Origin: Undaria pinnatifida | Taxonomy: Eukaryota; Sar; Phaeophyceae; Laminariales; Alariaceae | Reading direction: 5' to 3' | DNA length: 64,000 nucleotides | NCBI GenBank assembly: GCA_012845835.1 | Contig: JABAKD010000021.1 | Span: forward strand, 7,073,506 to 7,137,505 | Shown: one piece after another, positions 22,701-35,000 of the stretch | Layout: every line of letters starts with the position of its first letter | How positions within the stretch are numbered: position 1 is the first letter of the stretch | Translations under genes and position numbers: made by a program | Notes under the pieces: model-generated | What the model was told of the DNA's origin: nothing | Database searches by the model: none | The model's input: the letters and a program-made list of their open reading frames with translations, nothing else

Positions 22701-24305
22701 CAAAGCAGGTAGAGCCGTCTCTTCGGCCTTTGGCCCTGGCTTTAGCACGGCCGCTGACACTCCAGCCAGCCTCTGCTGTAGGCATGAACGAGTGCGGTTG
22801 ATTCGCAGCGAACTATCCCGCTGTGCTCGCTTCTATGTGGCCATTGTCCATGCCATTTCATGCCACCTCCCTTCTGTTTTGAGCTCGTCGTCGTACGGTT
22901 GAGGTACGAGGAAACCCGCACGTACTCGGTGAGAACAGCAGTATGTACGACGAGCATGAACGCCAACTGACGACATTGGCAAACACGCAACAGCAGGTGT
23001 AGCAGTAGTAGACGAAGGGCGAAACGTCTAGCACATAATGTAGCAACAAGTAGCAACCAGAACTACAGCAGATAGCATAAAGTGCAGTGCGAGTGCCGTT
23101 GGCAAGTTTAGTCGTACACGCATCACTCTCAAGAGCCAACAAGAGGCAGGGCAGGGGCCCCCAACACAGAGACACGTGACAACCACGGCCAGCTGTCGAT
23201 TGCGTAATTGGCCGGTAGTCCGTGCCTCGGTGGGTGTATCGGAAGTCGTTCGTAGTACTACAGCTGTAGACCGTCGAAAGACCACGTGACATGTGACATC
23301 CCGTTCTGGTGGCAGCCTCGCCAGTAGACCCCCCCAAATTTATTTTTCTTTTCTTTTTCTTGGCCCCATGCACCCATTTCCTTTCCTTTCTCTTCTTTGT
23401 TCTTTGTTTCTTTTTTCCAATTGACTTGCGTCTGTTGTGCGTATGCGTAGTGATAGATACTACGTGTGATATATACGTGGTAGTCTTTTGGGTGGCAAGC
23501 GATATAGTCGGTTTTCCCAGGCGCGAGAAATGAGACGTATGCACCGGTATGGACCTGGCACATCGTATACTGACTCCCAATTTCACTTTTATATGTTTCT
23601 GGTGGAGGCATGAATTGCGTCAGCTGTGATTTATGCGTGTACCACCTTGGGTTGTTTGTGTTTTCCCTAGGGTATTCCTCTGCTCCAGAGTGACTGGGAC
23701 CAGTCCTGTGACCATGGACTGCATTGTGCGAGTTAATGTGAGAACAACAACAACTGAAATATTGCCTGTTTCTTGACCTTTCAGCTGCTTCCTGCAAATT
23801 TGATTTTTCTGCCAACACGAGTTTGAACCTTTTCGCGATTTTTTCTTTTTTTTTGTCTAGTAAGTTGATTTGCCGCTAATTTGCCGCCTGTGCATTAGTT
23901 GCGGAACGGTCCAGCTTTAGCTTTTCTTTGATTACCACCATTTGTTTTGTAGCTGGCGAAGCTTCATCGGCTGAGATCTGGGCTTGGCTCATCAGCTCCA
24001 CACCGACCAGCACCCCATCGCAGCGCTATAGCTCACAGCAACGAAGCGCCGTGCAGTGCCCTGCGGCTCAGCTCAGCAGCGCACCGCAGCGCAGCGCTAG
24101 CTCAGCAGAGCGAAGCGCTATGCTTTGCCGTGCTCTGCCATCGCGATCGTTCGTTGTTCATGATATCTAAAACTCCGCGTGGGCTGATATTTAGGTATTT
24201 CGCGCTTTATTCTATATCGCGTCGACCATCGTAATATCATACAATATGGGGGAGGAAATGTAATCTCTTTGCAAAGATCCTGTTCTGTTTTAATCAATTG
24301 TCAGC
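19785..24305. other. Intergenic, left part between the convergent gene ends
   Basis: No gene recognised. About 20650-20930 and 21770-21845 resemble, in inverted orientation, about 30860-30640 and 29765-29690, so the duplicated block continues past both stop codons. Small direct repeats include ggcgtggtca twice near 20141 and GTGACACAA(C/A)TTACCGACG at about 22579 and 22614. At 24000-24130 there is a GCAGCGC/GCTCAGC-rich low-complexity patch. A 242-codon open frame at 22858-23586 (- strand) is low-complexity and unsupported. Confidence 0.6.
22034..22110 (+). repeat. Dispersed repeat, short partial copy
   Basis: Matches the start of the repeat at 61560-61640: the ccaggcccccacg, aaactccgccctcc and cgacttacag/gacttacag blocks recur in the same order and spacing. 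The homology then stops, so this is a fragment. Confidence 0.6.
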
Positions 24306-24660
24306 CGGTCGCCCCGGTGGTCTAATGGTTTTGCCCTCGAATACTACTAACGTTTGGTTGTCCTTGAGTTCGACACCCACCACGATGAAATATGACTTAA
24401 TTTGCAAAAATGCAATAAAAAAAGAGATCAACTGCTGAGAGCGCCTGCTAGGTACAATTCGACGCGAGTCGACGAGGGAAGAAAATGCTTGATTATCCTC
24501 GCGGTAAAAATAAAGGCACGTGATGAAGTGGGGAGGGAGGAGGAGGGCCCGCTATGTGACCCCTGATCTGAGTTACTACTGGGAGGGAGCGCGAGAATGG
24601 TGCGGGGATGATAAATGGGATGAAGAAAAAGAAATGTTGCAAAGAAAGGTATACCAGGCA
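24306..24660 (+). mobile_element. tRNA-derived SINE copy 1
   Basis: Head carries pol III-type internal promoter motifs: an A-box-like TGGTCTAATGG and a B-box-like GAGTTCGACACC about 45 bases later, preceded by CCGGTCGCCCCGG. The same 16-base leader CCGGTCGCCCCGGTGG starts the copy at 53281. The body that follows (ctgagagcgcc, aattcgacgcg, gtcgacgagggaagaaaa, ggtaaaaataaaggca) recurs at 53400-53560 and, inverted, at 26207-25975. The tRNA-like head lacks matching acceptor-stem halves, so it is not a functional tRNA gene. Confidence 0.65.
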
Positions 24661-25435
24661 TGATTATTTCTACCAGTAAATAATATGTCAGTCTCTGGGG
24701 AAATACGCACGGCGCCATCAGCAGTCGTCATGGTAGAGACACTCCGGATATTATGATGTATTGAGGGGACGCCTCCGATTTCGACAACGTGAAAGCACCC
24801 ACGAAGCAAAGATAGCAGACACGCATATCCCGCCTTCTCGAGAAAAAACAGAGAAGAAGCGCTACGTCAACCTCCCGTACGAGCAAAGCCACCCCCGCAC
24901 CTATCTTAGACAACGCCAACGCCACGAGAGATCGCCCTCCTCTTCTTCGTTTTTCTCCTCGCCCGCAACCACGCAGACCAATCAATGCGACAGCCTTCAC
25001 GTAACAAACAAAGCAATCTTCTTCCAAAACCTCGCCGGCTGACATGGCCCCATGTCGACGTTTGATGCAAACCGACTTTGCATCCTGTCGACTTCGAACC
25101 TCCATTGCCACGGGGACAGCAGTGCAGTCTCTTCATTAATGCCAAGGCCTCTTTCGTTTCGCCTAGAGGCGACGCATGTTCTCAATAATACTCTTTTCGG
25201 TATTTTTTTTTGATAGACGCCAACTTTTACTTGACGGCGCATTTAACATAGTGTATTTCGCCTATCCTTGCCTTCTTTGTTGTATAATATTACGTTTTTT
25301 TTTCTGTCAAATCATGACTTTCATAATTTAATCCCATGTTCGTATTAAACTCTTGGCATTACTTTAAAGTTCAATGCATGCTAAATCGGACAGCTACACC
25401 TAAAGTTGTCGAAGTGCTGCCCTGCCCTACCCGAA

Positions 25436-25467
25436 GCATGGGCGCCGGCGAATGCCGGCGCCCATGC
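25436..25467. repeat. Perfect 14-bp hairpin with 4-base loop
   Basis: GCATGGGCGCCGGC, loop GAAT, GCCGGCGCCCATGC. It sits directly at the left edge of the dispersed repeat at 25468, where the other copies have unrelated sequence. No T tract follows, so it is not a typical terminator. Confidence 0.85.
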
Positions 25468-25750
25468 GGAGCCTTGTACACTTGATAAGCTTACGCCTTT
25501 CCCTCCACAACTGTCAGATTTTGTCCCTCTCAAAAACGGGTTTTAGAGTTTCCGCGCACAGACCAACTAACATCACCCTGCTGACCCTGGTACAAGCTTC
25601 TCTGTGGTTCCAAGCGGAGTCGCCGACCTACAATCTTCATAACGACACACACCCAGTAATACGCGCGATCGGAGTATCACACACAGCTTGGAAAATATGA
25701 GTTTTCGACATAATCTTCGTTCTCACAGCTGGAGTGTATTTTCATTCATT
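25468..25750 (+). repeat. Dispersed repeat, copy 2
   Basis: About 280 bp aligning with 61625-61900 at roughly 75-80% by eye: shared blocks include acttgataa, acgggttttag/atagtttccgcgc, gagtcgccgacctac/t, acgcgcgatcggagtatcac and ctcacagctggagtgtattt. No coding capacity is conserved between the copies. Confidence 0.75.
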
Positions 25751-25974
25751 TACACTTTTTCCCAACCCAACAACTTCTACCAAATATCCTAAGTTGGTAT
25801 CTCACCCTCATCTCAATGTATATGTTGCTACCTGGGTATTTTGAAGTGTGTCTTGTGGAATAAGAATGATGCGTGCCATGTACTGACAAGTTTGTCTTGG
25901 AACTCCTAAAAAATAGAAAGTCGGACGAGGTGCACTGCACGCCTTGCAAAAAAATTAAGTACAAAAAATAAGCG

Positions 25975-26280
25975 CTTTGCCTAACTTTTTATTTTTTCTT
26001 TATTCCGTATATTTTCCTCGCGTTGCTCCCGCGCTCTCTCCCAGTAGCAACTCAGGTCTGCCGTCACATAGCAGGCACTCGACCCACCCCTCCCCACTAC
26101 GGTATGTGCCTTCACTTTTATCGCGAAATGAATTCGCCATTTTTCTTCCCTCATCGACGCCCGTGGAATTGTACCTGCACACCCTGCCTGGCGCTCTCAG
26201 CAGTTAGTTGGTGTTTGTTTTGCATATTTATTTATGTTTGACATATATATGTCGCGCATGGGTAGTACACCGAGCGAACA
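25975..26280 (-). mobile_element. tRNA-derived SINE copy 2, inverted, head decayed
   Basis: The reverse complement of 26207-25975 matches the body of the copy at 24428-24660 block by block (aactgctgagagcgcc, gtacaattc, gaagaaaa, gggagggag/gggagagag, agcgcg). The region past 26210 is A-rich like the head-body joint of copy 1, but I cannot find clear A and B boxes. Confidence 0.6.
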
Positions 26281-29200
26281 CTCCTAGGGCAACATATGGT
26301 GCAGCAGTGGGGATGGTGGACATTCCCTCCAGGGCGTGCTCCAAACCATGCGTGCGCCGCGAAACTTCGAACAATAAGGGGTGGTGTGTTTTTCAATTTT
26401 TTCACTGAAAGTTCGGCTTTTTTTTTTTAAACATGTTGGTACAAAGTCGAAAACCCTACGGGGATGATGAGAAATGATGATTGGGTTATTGTCCGTTTTC
26501 TGTATACAGCAGAAGTTTAGGTAATGTGATGATGTAGAGGAACGGGCAACCGCAACACTAAGCTGTGTCACCACTTGCTTGTGAAAAGGGTCGTTTCCAA
26601 GGTCATCCGCACAGGGCACGACTAATCATGGAAGGCGTCAGAAGTCTCTTGAGTTCTCATAGTCGAGTTAACTCTGAACGGTTCTATCTTCCTTTTAAAA
26701 GGCAATTGTCACAACGTAGAGTACTCAGTATGTTTCAATGCGACTTGGATACTGTTGCATTGACGTTGTGAGCTTCATAGTAATTTGTAGCATGCACATG
26801 CATTCAGCATCCATTGGAACGTGTTGTCTAGTTCAACATTGAAACACGACGCCGGTTGCAACGATCGTTTACGGGAAAATCTTTAGTTGTCGGCACAAGT
26901 ATTAGACTAGGTTGTTGTGATAACTTTCTGTAAAGGAGCAAGCTGTCTTGTTGCACGCCTCGCCCCTATACCGTAAAGGGGAGTGAATAAATATAGTACC
27001 ACCACTAATCACATTCACACGCAGATCGTACATCCTGTCGCGGCCGGTCACACACAACGAGGAGAAGTTGTATCGTTGTGTTACAACCGCCATTTCCATG
27101 CACGAATGAGCCCTACCGTTTCGTCACGTACTCCCCTCGGACATATCTTCGAGAGTTATATCCGTATCACGCACCCGGAGAGTATCGTATTAGTGTCGAC
27201 GACGGGTTCAGCAGGCAGTTCATACACCTAAAAGAGGGTGAAATTACATCAATAATACCTCATCGTACAATAGGAAACCCTAATATTCGTCGGCCAGTAT
27301 CCGAAACCGTAGTGTCACATATAACCCCCCTCCTCCGCTCGATTTACGATAGGTCCAGGACAACGCAATGCAGCTTGACAGGTCAAAGAGTCAAATGCGA
27401 ACTTCCATTGAGAAGGCAAATGCGGCGTAAACTATTCACCCCATTTCTATCATCAATAGTTGGCAAGGTAAAACGGCACTTTGAACGTTAACATGGTTAC
27501 TACTAGAACATCCTGTCCTGAGGTTATCTGCTAACTGAAACTGTGCATGGAAATGTCGTTGAAACCGGCGCTCACTTTTACTGTCGAGCCAAAAAGATCA
27601 GTTGGACGCACGTGGCCACCAACCTAACTATTGTCCAGGTAAAGCTGCAACGCCGACACCAAATGTCGCAATCTCAAGTTCACGGTAAATCTCACATGTA
27701 CAAAATGACATTAACTACGGGGGAAAAAAAAAATCCTGGGGAAACGGTCATTCAAAATCAACGGCACCGTCTTCGCACAAAGACACACCGGCGAACATTT
27801 GAATCATAACCCATTGTATCCGCTCAAATCGAACCCCAGCAGCACCCTGATATTGATGGATAGTTCCCACTCAGAAAGGAAACCTAACAACGCCTCCGTG
27901 TGCCACGGTTCGGTGGGAGAATGCGCGTGCTGCCCTGCTGATGCATGTCGACAATCTCAAACAGTTCGTCTACCGTACTCCGCCTCGATAGACGAAAGCG
28001 TTCCGCGTGTCTGCATCTTCGAGAAAAAAGACACAGAAAGAACCAGCACACATCACAACTCCACTAACGATAAGCTTCAGATCAGTAGCCTTGTGTACAT
28101 AGTTTGCATCTAAGTATAACTCTAACGTGTACTCTACTACTCATACCCGTCTGAAATGTGTTACTTGATACGTCAAGATACAAAATCGCAATTTGATTGC
28201 CCAACCCATGCTTCCGTATACAAGCCGTAGCAGTTTGCAAATCAAAGATAACACCACGCAATAATAGACACCGTACCGCGTTCGATATCCGGTCGTAGAT
28301 ATCTTGCATGACGTATTGGGTAACCTTCCAGTCGCGGAAAGGCTAGTCACCCTCGAACTCGCGTCAAAGCACGGACCAGCTAGCAAGCGGGAAGCTCCTA
28401 CCATTAAAACGGGTCACATTTTACCTTGCAGCCCTGCGTTCACCCTGATACTACTGCGACCCTTTATGACACGCATATATAGTCTATGTCGATCAGAAAC
28501 AGCAAGTTTCTGCGTCAGGCATTCTACACGGTGTCGACGGCAATGCAATTTATTGGGTGCCGTGTATCCTGAATGTTCCGCTGGCCGTCTCCAGCTCAGC
28601 TAACAAGCATCCAAGTAGCTCGCCCACAAACGCAACGCATGCGTCATGAACACTGCAAATAAAAACCAGACGATGGACCAACGTACCGAGTGCCCGACTG
28701 CAGCATCCTTCCCCCCTGCTCGGCACAAGACGTATTGATTGGTTGCAACGTTCCCCTAATATTCAGTCACCGCCCCCTTTCTCGGCGAACGATTCATCCT
28801 ATTAATAAACGATTCGTCACCCATGGAACAGCAGATCAACAAATAAATAATCGCGGTTCAGAATAGCTCCAGCAAAGCTCAGAACAAATCTAAACTCAAG
28901 TCAAATCTGCAATCGAGAACCAGTGTCAATCTCTTGTCGGAAAAAAATAAGCTCGAATGGTATCAACCAATTGCTACCAACGCAAGACGATGTAAAGGTA
29001 TATTGCATTTCGTTCACGGTATCGACCCAAGTAGCTGGTTAGCATTGAAAATCAACACACTTTATTCCAGGTATTTTCCTGGTACCTCATATGATGGGAT
29101 GAACATATACGTCCGGCATCCGATAAAAGGCGACACCAGTACACTAAATATCGTTCTCTTGTCATGCTGCATGGAATAGATATGCGTAATTTGTACGCGC

Positions 29201-31782
29201 CCGTTCAGCTTTACCAGTTACTTTGAATTGTATGTCCCATGCTGAATTTTATTCGCACGCATCATACACATATAAAGCACGCAACTGGCAACGTGAATCG
29301 GCAGCCGTACGCCCTGATATATTTTCTATGACGCGTTGTGCGAGTAAGAAGCCAGTAACTCTATGTCCTTTGTTTCGTCTCGTCATGAAAAGCCAAAAAA
29401 ATCAATTAAAATAACACTGCATATTTCATGCTTCCAAGGCAAATATTCAAATCGTCAAAACACAAAACACACCATTCTTCTGCTCTAAATGTCGATACTC
29501 CTGCGCGAAGAACCATGATGTTACAATCCCCCATGGCGGTCGTTCTCACAGCAAGACTCGCATTACACAAAAACACGTAAGCCCAAAGGCAAAACAAATT
29601 CCACCCCCCGCGAAATCCAGCAATCAACCGATGCCACGTTGGAACACAACACACCCGGGTTGTGCCATGGATATTACTCAGAACCAAACGGGGACGTTGG
29701 CGTTCTGTCCCATCTCCCATCCAGCCGGTTCGCTGCTGACGCTGCTGCTGCTTCTCGGCGTGCAAACGATAGCCCCAGCTAGATCAAACACCCCGTCCCG
29801 CCGCTATAATCCACAGCCATCACCGCCCCCGGTCCAATCATCAACCGCACCACTCTACACCCACTACTCAAGTTGCCCAACTTGAATACCAGCACCAGCA
29901 ACAACAAGCCCCGCCACACAATAATCCTGCTGCTACTGCGGCGGACCCCCAAGACACCAGACAAACAAACTGCCGCATAGCCGGTACACGTCTACGATCC
30001 CCCATTTCCATATCCCTAACGCCGGCTGCTTCCTAATCCGCTGCCTCGGCTTAACTACCCGCTCTGACGGCGTCTATTTCCATCTTCAGTTCTTTCATCC
30101 GCTGTCAAAGCACGTCTAGACTTTGATGTGGAGCGCCCTCGGCGCATTGGCGTTCTCTGCACAAGCAAGTGGCATTTTCAGTAAAAAATTGTATTTTCTA
30201 TTCCACGATCCAGGCAGGCAGTTTAACATCTGCCAGTTCAAGCCTGTGCTACAACAAGTGAAGGGTGTACCAACATGATACCTCGATAACTTTGTACCTC
30301 AAGCGAAAATATAGTAGCAGAAACACAAAATGCCAGTTTCATAAACCAGGCTTAGCCTTCCCACCTCGCCCGCCTTTGCCACACGCAACAGCGTCATACA
30401 TCATGGCAACTTCACATTGACTTATACTATCCCAGTTGTAGATATTGTTTTCCTGTCCATTCTCACAACAAAAGCTGAAAACGTCGTAACCTACATTAGT
30501 TCACGCTGAATGCCGGCGACACCACCTTATCGCGAACAACACCGCGTAACCACCATGTGCGCGCCGCAGAAGATACTTTTAAAGACATATTCTGCATTGT
30601 GTGGGCGCCGAAGAACAGTTACCAACACATTATTAGTGTGGTCACGTCAGGAGAAAGACTCACGCCCACGATTGCGTTGTTCGACGTCCCGAACTCTTCG
30701 AATAGTCAGAAGTATATACTGTGCTGCCCAAAATATTGAACTGCCAGCACCAGCACCAAAACGTTTTCAAATGTACGCCATGCACGACACAATGACACAC
30801 GGTATGCAAACCGAACATGACCTATACGTACTTCTCCGGTAGATGCAGAAGCGTGCCAACACCTCATACTTAACGCGGTTCTGCCACTTTTGCGTCGACC
30901 TTTTCCGTCAGTATAGTGCACGGTACATCGCGACTTTCCCGCTAACCTACATACAGCCTACTTGGAACGGAGCACGCCTTTGGCTGGTTAACTTCAAGCA
31001 TGGCAGCGTCGACGGACTCACAACTACAACAACAACAACAACAACAGCAACAAGGCGGTATCTTGACTCCCGCCACAACACGCACGCGCGACCAATCGAG
31101 CGAAGATGAGAGGTAGTGTCCTTCTCACTCTGTCTCCAACTGGGGCAACAGAAGCAACCTGAGCCGTCGCCTTGGCCCCCATGAACTATTCAAAAGACGA
31201 ATACTTCATCGTCAATATAACTAGTCGCCGACCACCGCCCAACGTCACCGCGGGTGTGTGTGCCTCAGTCATACACCCAAATAAAATTCACATGAGATGC
31301 TGAGGCGTGAAAACACCCAATATTGTACGGTCTCGTACAGATTGCAGCTAACCCACGTATGTCGCCACGTCTAGTCTCTGATACGCGCCACCGCACTACG
31401 CGGGTCGGACAATACTGACTCCTTCAACCAGCGTTGGTTCATGGATCACCGACTATAAAACAGTGTACTACGGTACACATATATAAACAGTGTACTAGGG
31501 TACACATATATCACCGAAATAATTACAACAGGTCTACTCAAATGTAGCGCAGTATAGGTGCTGAAACATGTTCTCGACAGCAACGGTTTGGTGTAGTCTA
31601 CATCACCGATGCCTCGGCGAACTGCACGCTATCATATGCGAGGTACAACCACCGTCGTGCTGATCCCTGGTAGGTTTCCGGGGTTGTCGTTGCCATTCCT
31701 AATATGAATATACACGTAATTTAGGGAGGGCGGGGGACGGGGAATGGGAGCATTTCAGGTAAAAAATAGAAAGAACACGCCA
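26281..31782. other. Intergenic, right part between the convergent gene ends
   Basis: No gene recognised. Contains a (CAA)n tract at 31021-31052 and two 27-bp tandem units at 31458-31511, each with a gtgtac...gtacac hairpin. About 29690-29765 and 30640-30860 are inverted relatives of sequence on the gene A side. Short open frames (for example 27078-27491 +) have no recognisable motif and no counterpart in the duplicated arm. Confidence 0.55.
31458..31511 (+). repeat. Two tandem 27-bp units with internal palindrome
   Basis: Two units of 27 bases differing at one position (tactac versus tactag). Each contains GTGTAC and GTACAC separated by 4 bases, so each can form a small hairpin. Confidence 0.85.
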
Positions 31783-32014
31783 TTAAAAGCGCACAGATGA
31801 TAGATCAAGAAAACGTTCGGGAGGTTTGGCGTTAAAAGGACGTTTTCCCCATGACAAGGTTACAAAATGATTTCTGAGCCCTGTCCACCTCATACCTTCT
31901 TCTGCTTGTGGTTTATGGGTTACGGTGCTGGGCAGTTTGCACCGTAATATCGCAACCGAATCGACCGTGGACAAGGCCAATGATGCGTTCTCAGCTGCAC
32001 GTGCTGACGGCGTC
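31783..32014 (-). CDS. Gene B last exon and stop codon
   Basis: Acceptor ttccacag, 232 nt in phase 2. Encodes ARAAENASLALSTVDSVAIL, RCKLPSTVTHK, RWTGLRNHF and ends LSSVRF before the stop. Alignable to A at LSTxxSVxILRC and RWTG only, so the far C-terminus is poorly conserved. The acceptor does not coincide with that of gene A in the alignment, so the exon start is moderately certain. Confidence 0.65.
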
Positions 32015-35000
32015 CTGTGGAAGGGAGCATCGTCGCCGGCCGATAAATCGATAGGGCGAACGGCACCGTTGCAGGATTGAACTCGCAAACAGTACGTACC
32101 TGCTGCTGGTGGCACTGGTGTCGAAAGGAAACTCCGGAACGGCGGGTTTGTCCTGCCAGGACGGAAGCTCTTCTTCTTCCTCGGCCTTGGTCTCCTTGTT
32201 GCTTTTGGACTTCTCGTTGTCCTTATCTCCCATCTCCTTGTCGGGGTCAAGGATCTTATCAGCATTTTCCTCGTCAACAAGGTCTACACCGAGCACAACT
32301 CCCTGGCAAGTTTAGGACAGGATAAAAACTGGAATCAACGTCAACAGAAAGGACTAACGCACAGCCACTTAGTCTGGGAGGGGTTGACAAATGTAATCAA
32401 CGAATCAACGACAACAAGAAAGAGCAGGTGGCAGTTGTTCCCGGTCTTGAGTAGGAAGTACAACGAAAGGGTTATTTAGGTTTGCTCACTCTATCGTATG
32501 CGTACTAGAAATTTTGCTGCGTGTGCTTCCTCTCTCGAAAAAAAAGTTGGTTGTCGGTGAGTTTTCTGGTGTTATTATAGAGCTGCGCTTCTATTGTCAT
32601 CGCCGGTTTGTTTAGGTTGATGTTTAGACCACGTCGATTCTGGTAAATAGAGCACAGTGCGCATGTCCGGAGGTACCTACCCCACATGCGTCTTCCTAGT
32701 GGGAGTTTACATGATGAAACATGCGTCAATCAACCCTTCCGCGGAAAGAAGGTCAGACGCCGAGCATGCCACGTTTGTAGACTGGGTGTCTACAGTACCG
32801 TCTAATTTACCGGTTGATCCCCAATGTTATGAGAAGCTCCATAACTCACCCGGGCACCGGTGTTAAGGAGCCGTTAACGTTTAGTGACACGTTGAACGAT
32901 TATGTCGGCTATGACCGGCATACCGTATCAAAATCAGGTTAATAATGACAGTTAAACACCCAGAAAATGAACTAGTAAAGGGTCTATCTACAGGATGTCC
33001 CTCAGGTGAGGTGCCCCATCTACCACAATCCTCTGGGTCCGAAACAACTCCTCATGCAGGTGTATTGCTCCAACAGTGAATAAATATTCCGAAACAGATG
33101 CATAACCACACGCCATGCACAAACCCAACCAGCACGATTTACCTAAGACGTAGTGACCTCGCAAATATAATATCAAAACGAACGACAAAAAACAATGCCA
33201 TTCTGGATATTGCTGTGTGAAAACAGAAAAAAGCATACTTGAAGAACTGTTAATAACGCACCCCTCCAACTACTGAAGATACGCAAAACCGACCTTGACG
33301 TCGTGTATTTTGTTCATGCTTGTCGCGAGAGCTTACGGCCAGCCCTTGCGTTTCGACGGTAGGTACAACGTAATGCAAACACATCAGTTTGTCGCGACGG
33401 AACGTTGTCATGTATGTCGTGGCTCTAAAAGTTATTAAAATGCTGGTCGGTCGTGATATGACTGGCCTCTCCATGGACGCGCACGAAGCATTCAACACAC
33501 GGAATAGCATAGACCTACCAGGATGCGTATGTGCCGGTGACCTGGAAAGCATTGTTATTGAAGAGAAGAGGTTGAGGGGTCATCTCGGCGATGTCGATTT
33601 ATTTTTTGAACGTGCTAGCCTACAAACCCGAGTGGACAAGATATAATTGGCCTTGCCTGAACGTGTTTCCTGCTGAAAGTCGCTTTCATCGTCGCCCAAC
33701 TGTTCCAACAGATAGATAGTATGAAGAAAACGTGCACCAGTATCAGCAAGACCGAATAGGCAGCGGTGCTGCCAGACTTCTCGTCCACCAGGTCGGTTTG
33801 GATGATCAGCGCCAAGAAGTTGGTGAAGAAGATCACGAGGCACCCCTATCGTGCAAATGATAGCAGCGGCAAAGAAACAGGAGCAGGGCCAAGAGTTTCC
33901 CGTTCGTAAGTAAGTGCCAGAACGGAGAAAGACGGTACGCAGTGATCGATTGTATGTTTGAAGTAATCTATCATCCGATGCTGTCCAACATATTAGCTTG
34001 GACTTCGAGCTAGTGCAGGTGCTCCTGGGACACAGACATAACAATCGCGAGTTATTTCGTAACGCGTCGTCTTTGAATTCTTGCCCAATGGGGATACTCA
34101 GCGGTTCAGGCTAACCCAACCGGTGTTATGTCACCAGAGCGTGTGCGGTCACGGTACCAGAAGGCAATGGCTTGCCGTGCAGCTTTGATCAGTGATCCTC
34201 CACCTTCCCTCTCTGTCTCACCGTGCGGTAAAGCTGAATCTCCAAGCCGTCGATGTGTGGCATCTGGATCTCGAATGCTCCCAGGCTATCGGTGAATACA
34301 CATAATACGTGGATAACCCGGAAGTATCGGCGGCACAAGATAGGACGTAATGGCGCGACAGAAACAAACAAAACGAGCTCACATTATATAGTAATCGCGT
34401 TGTTTTAGGAAACTCGATAAAGAAATGTGTTTAATGGGTGAAACTGCTTCTGAATGAATACACCCGGCTTGTATCATACCCGTTTGCAGTTTAAATGTTT
34501 CGTTCAGCGCACTTGTCATCATCCAGAAAATATATGTAGCACTTTAGAAGGCAGGACGCACTCGCACCGCCACCACTACTTACCGCAGGGGTCTCTTGGC
34601 CCTGTGGACAACGCCATCAACGACCCATAGACAGCAAGAAGACTGCCATCAAAACATTTCTTCCTACTGCCACATCCATCGCCTGTGTCTATCACTCCCG
34701 GGTTAACTCCGTGAGCGAAGAGCGCCCTTCTTCTGATCGGAAACCGCACACAATAGCAAGAGCTGTGCGACACGCGATATGTACAGCGCGCATCAATACC
34801 AGAATCGCCATGATGCCGCTCTCGTGTCGCACAGCTCTTGCATTGGAGTTGGAATCGGTGCGCCAACAGCTCTCTTTTTATCGATCACCCGCGCCACATC
34901 AACTAAACGTTTGACCGTTGTGATGTTAGAATGCGCCTAGTGTAGGGTAGAGCACGCAATAGCACGACTATCGCCATTCTTCACGTGCGTCCCACAACTC

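Noticed and set aside
22858..23586. 242-codon open frame on the minus strand
   Set aside because: Lys-rich and Cys-rich low-complexity stretches, polypyrimidine DNA, no recognisable domain and no splice or homology support.
24306..24385. A functional tRNA gene
   Set aside because: Box A and B motifs exist, but the acceptor and T stems do not pair properly; best explained as a SINE head.
24428..26206. A 1.8 kb transposon with 230-bp terminal inverted repeats
   Set aside because: The 'termini' are two opposite copies of a SINE: one continues into a tRNA-like head and a third copy stands alone at 53281.
27078..27491. 137-codon open frame between the two genes
   Set aside because: No motif, no counterpart on the gene A side and no splice context.
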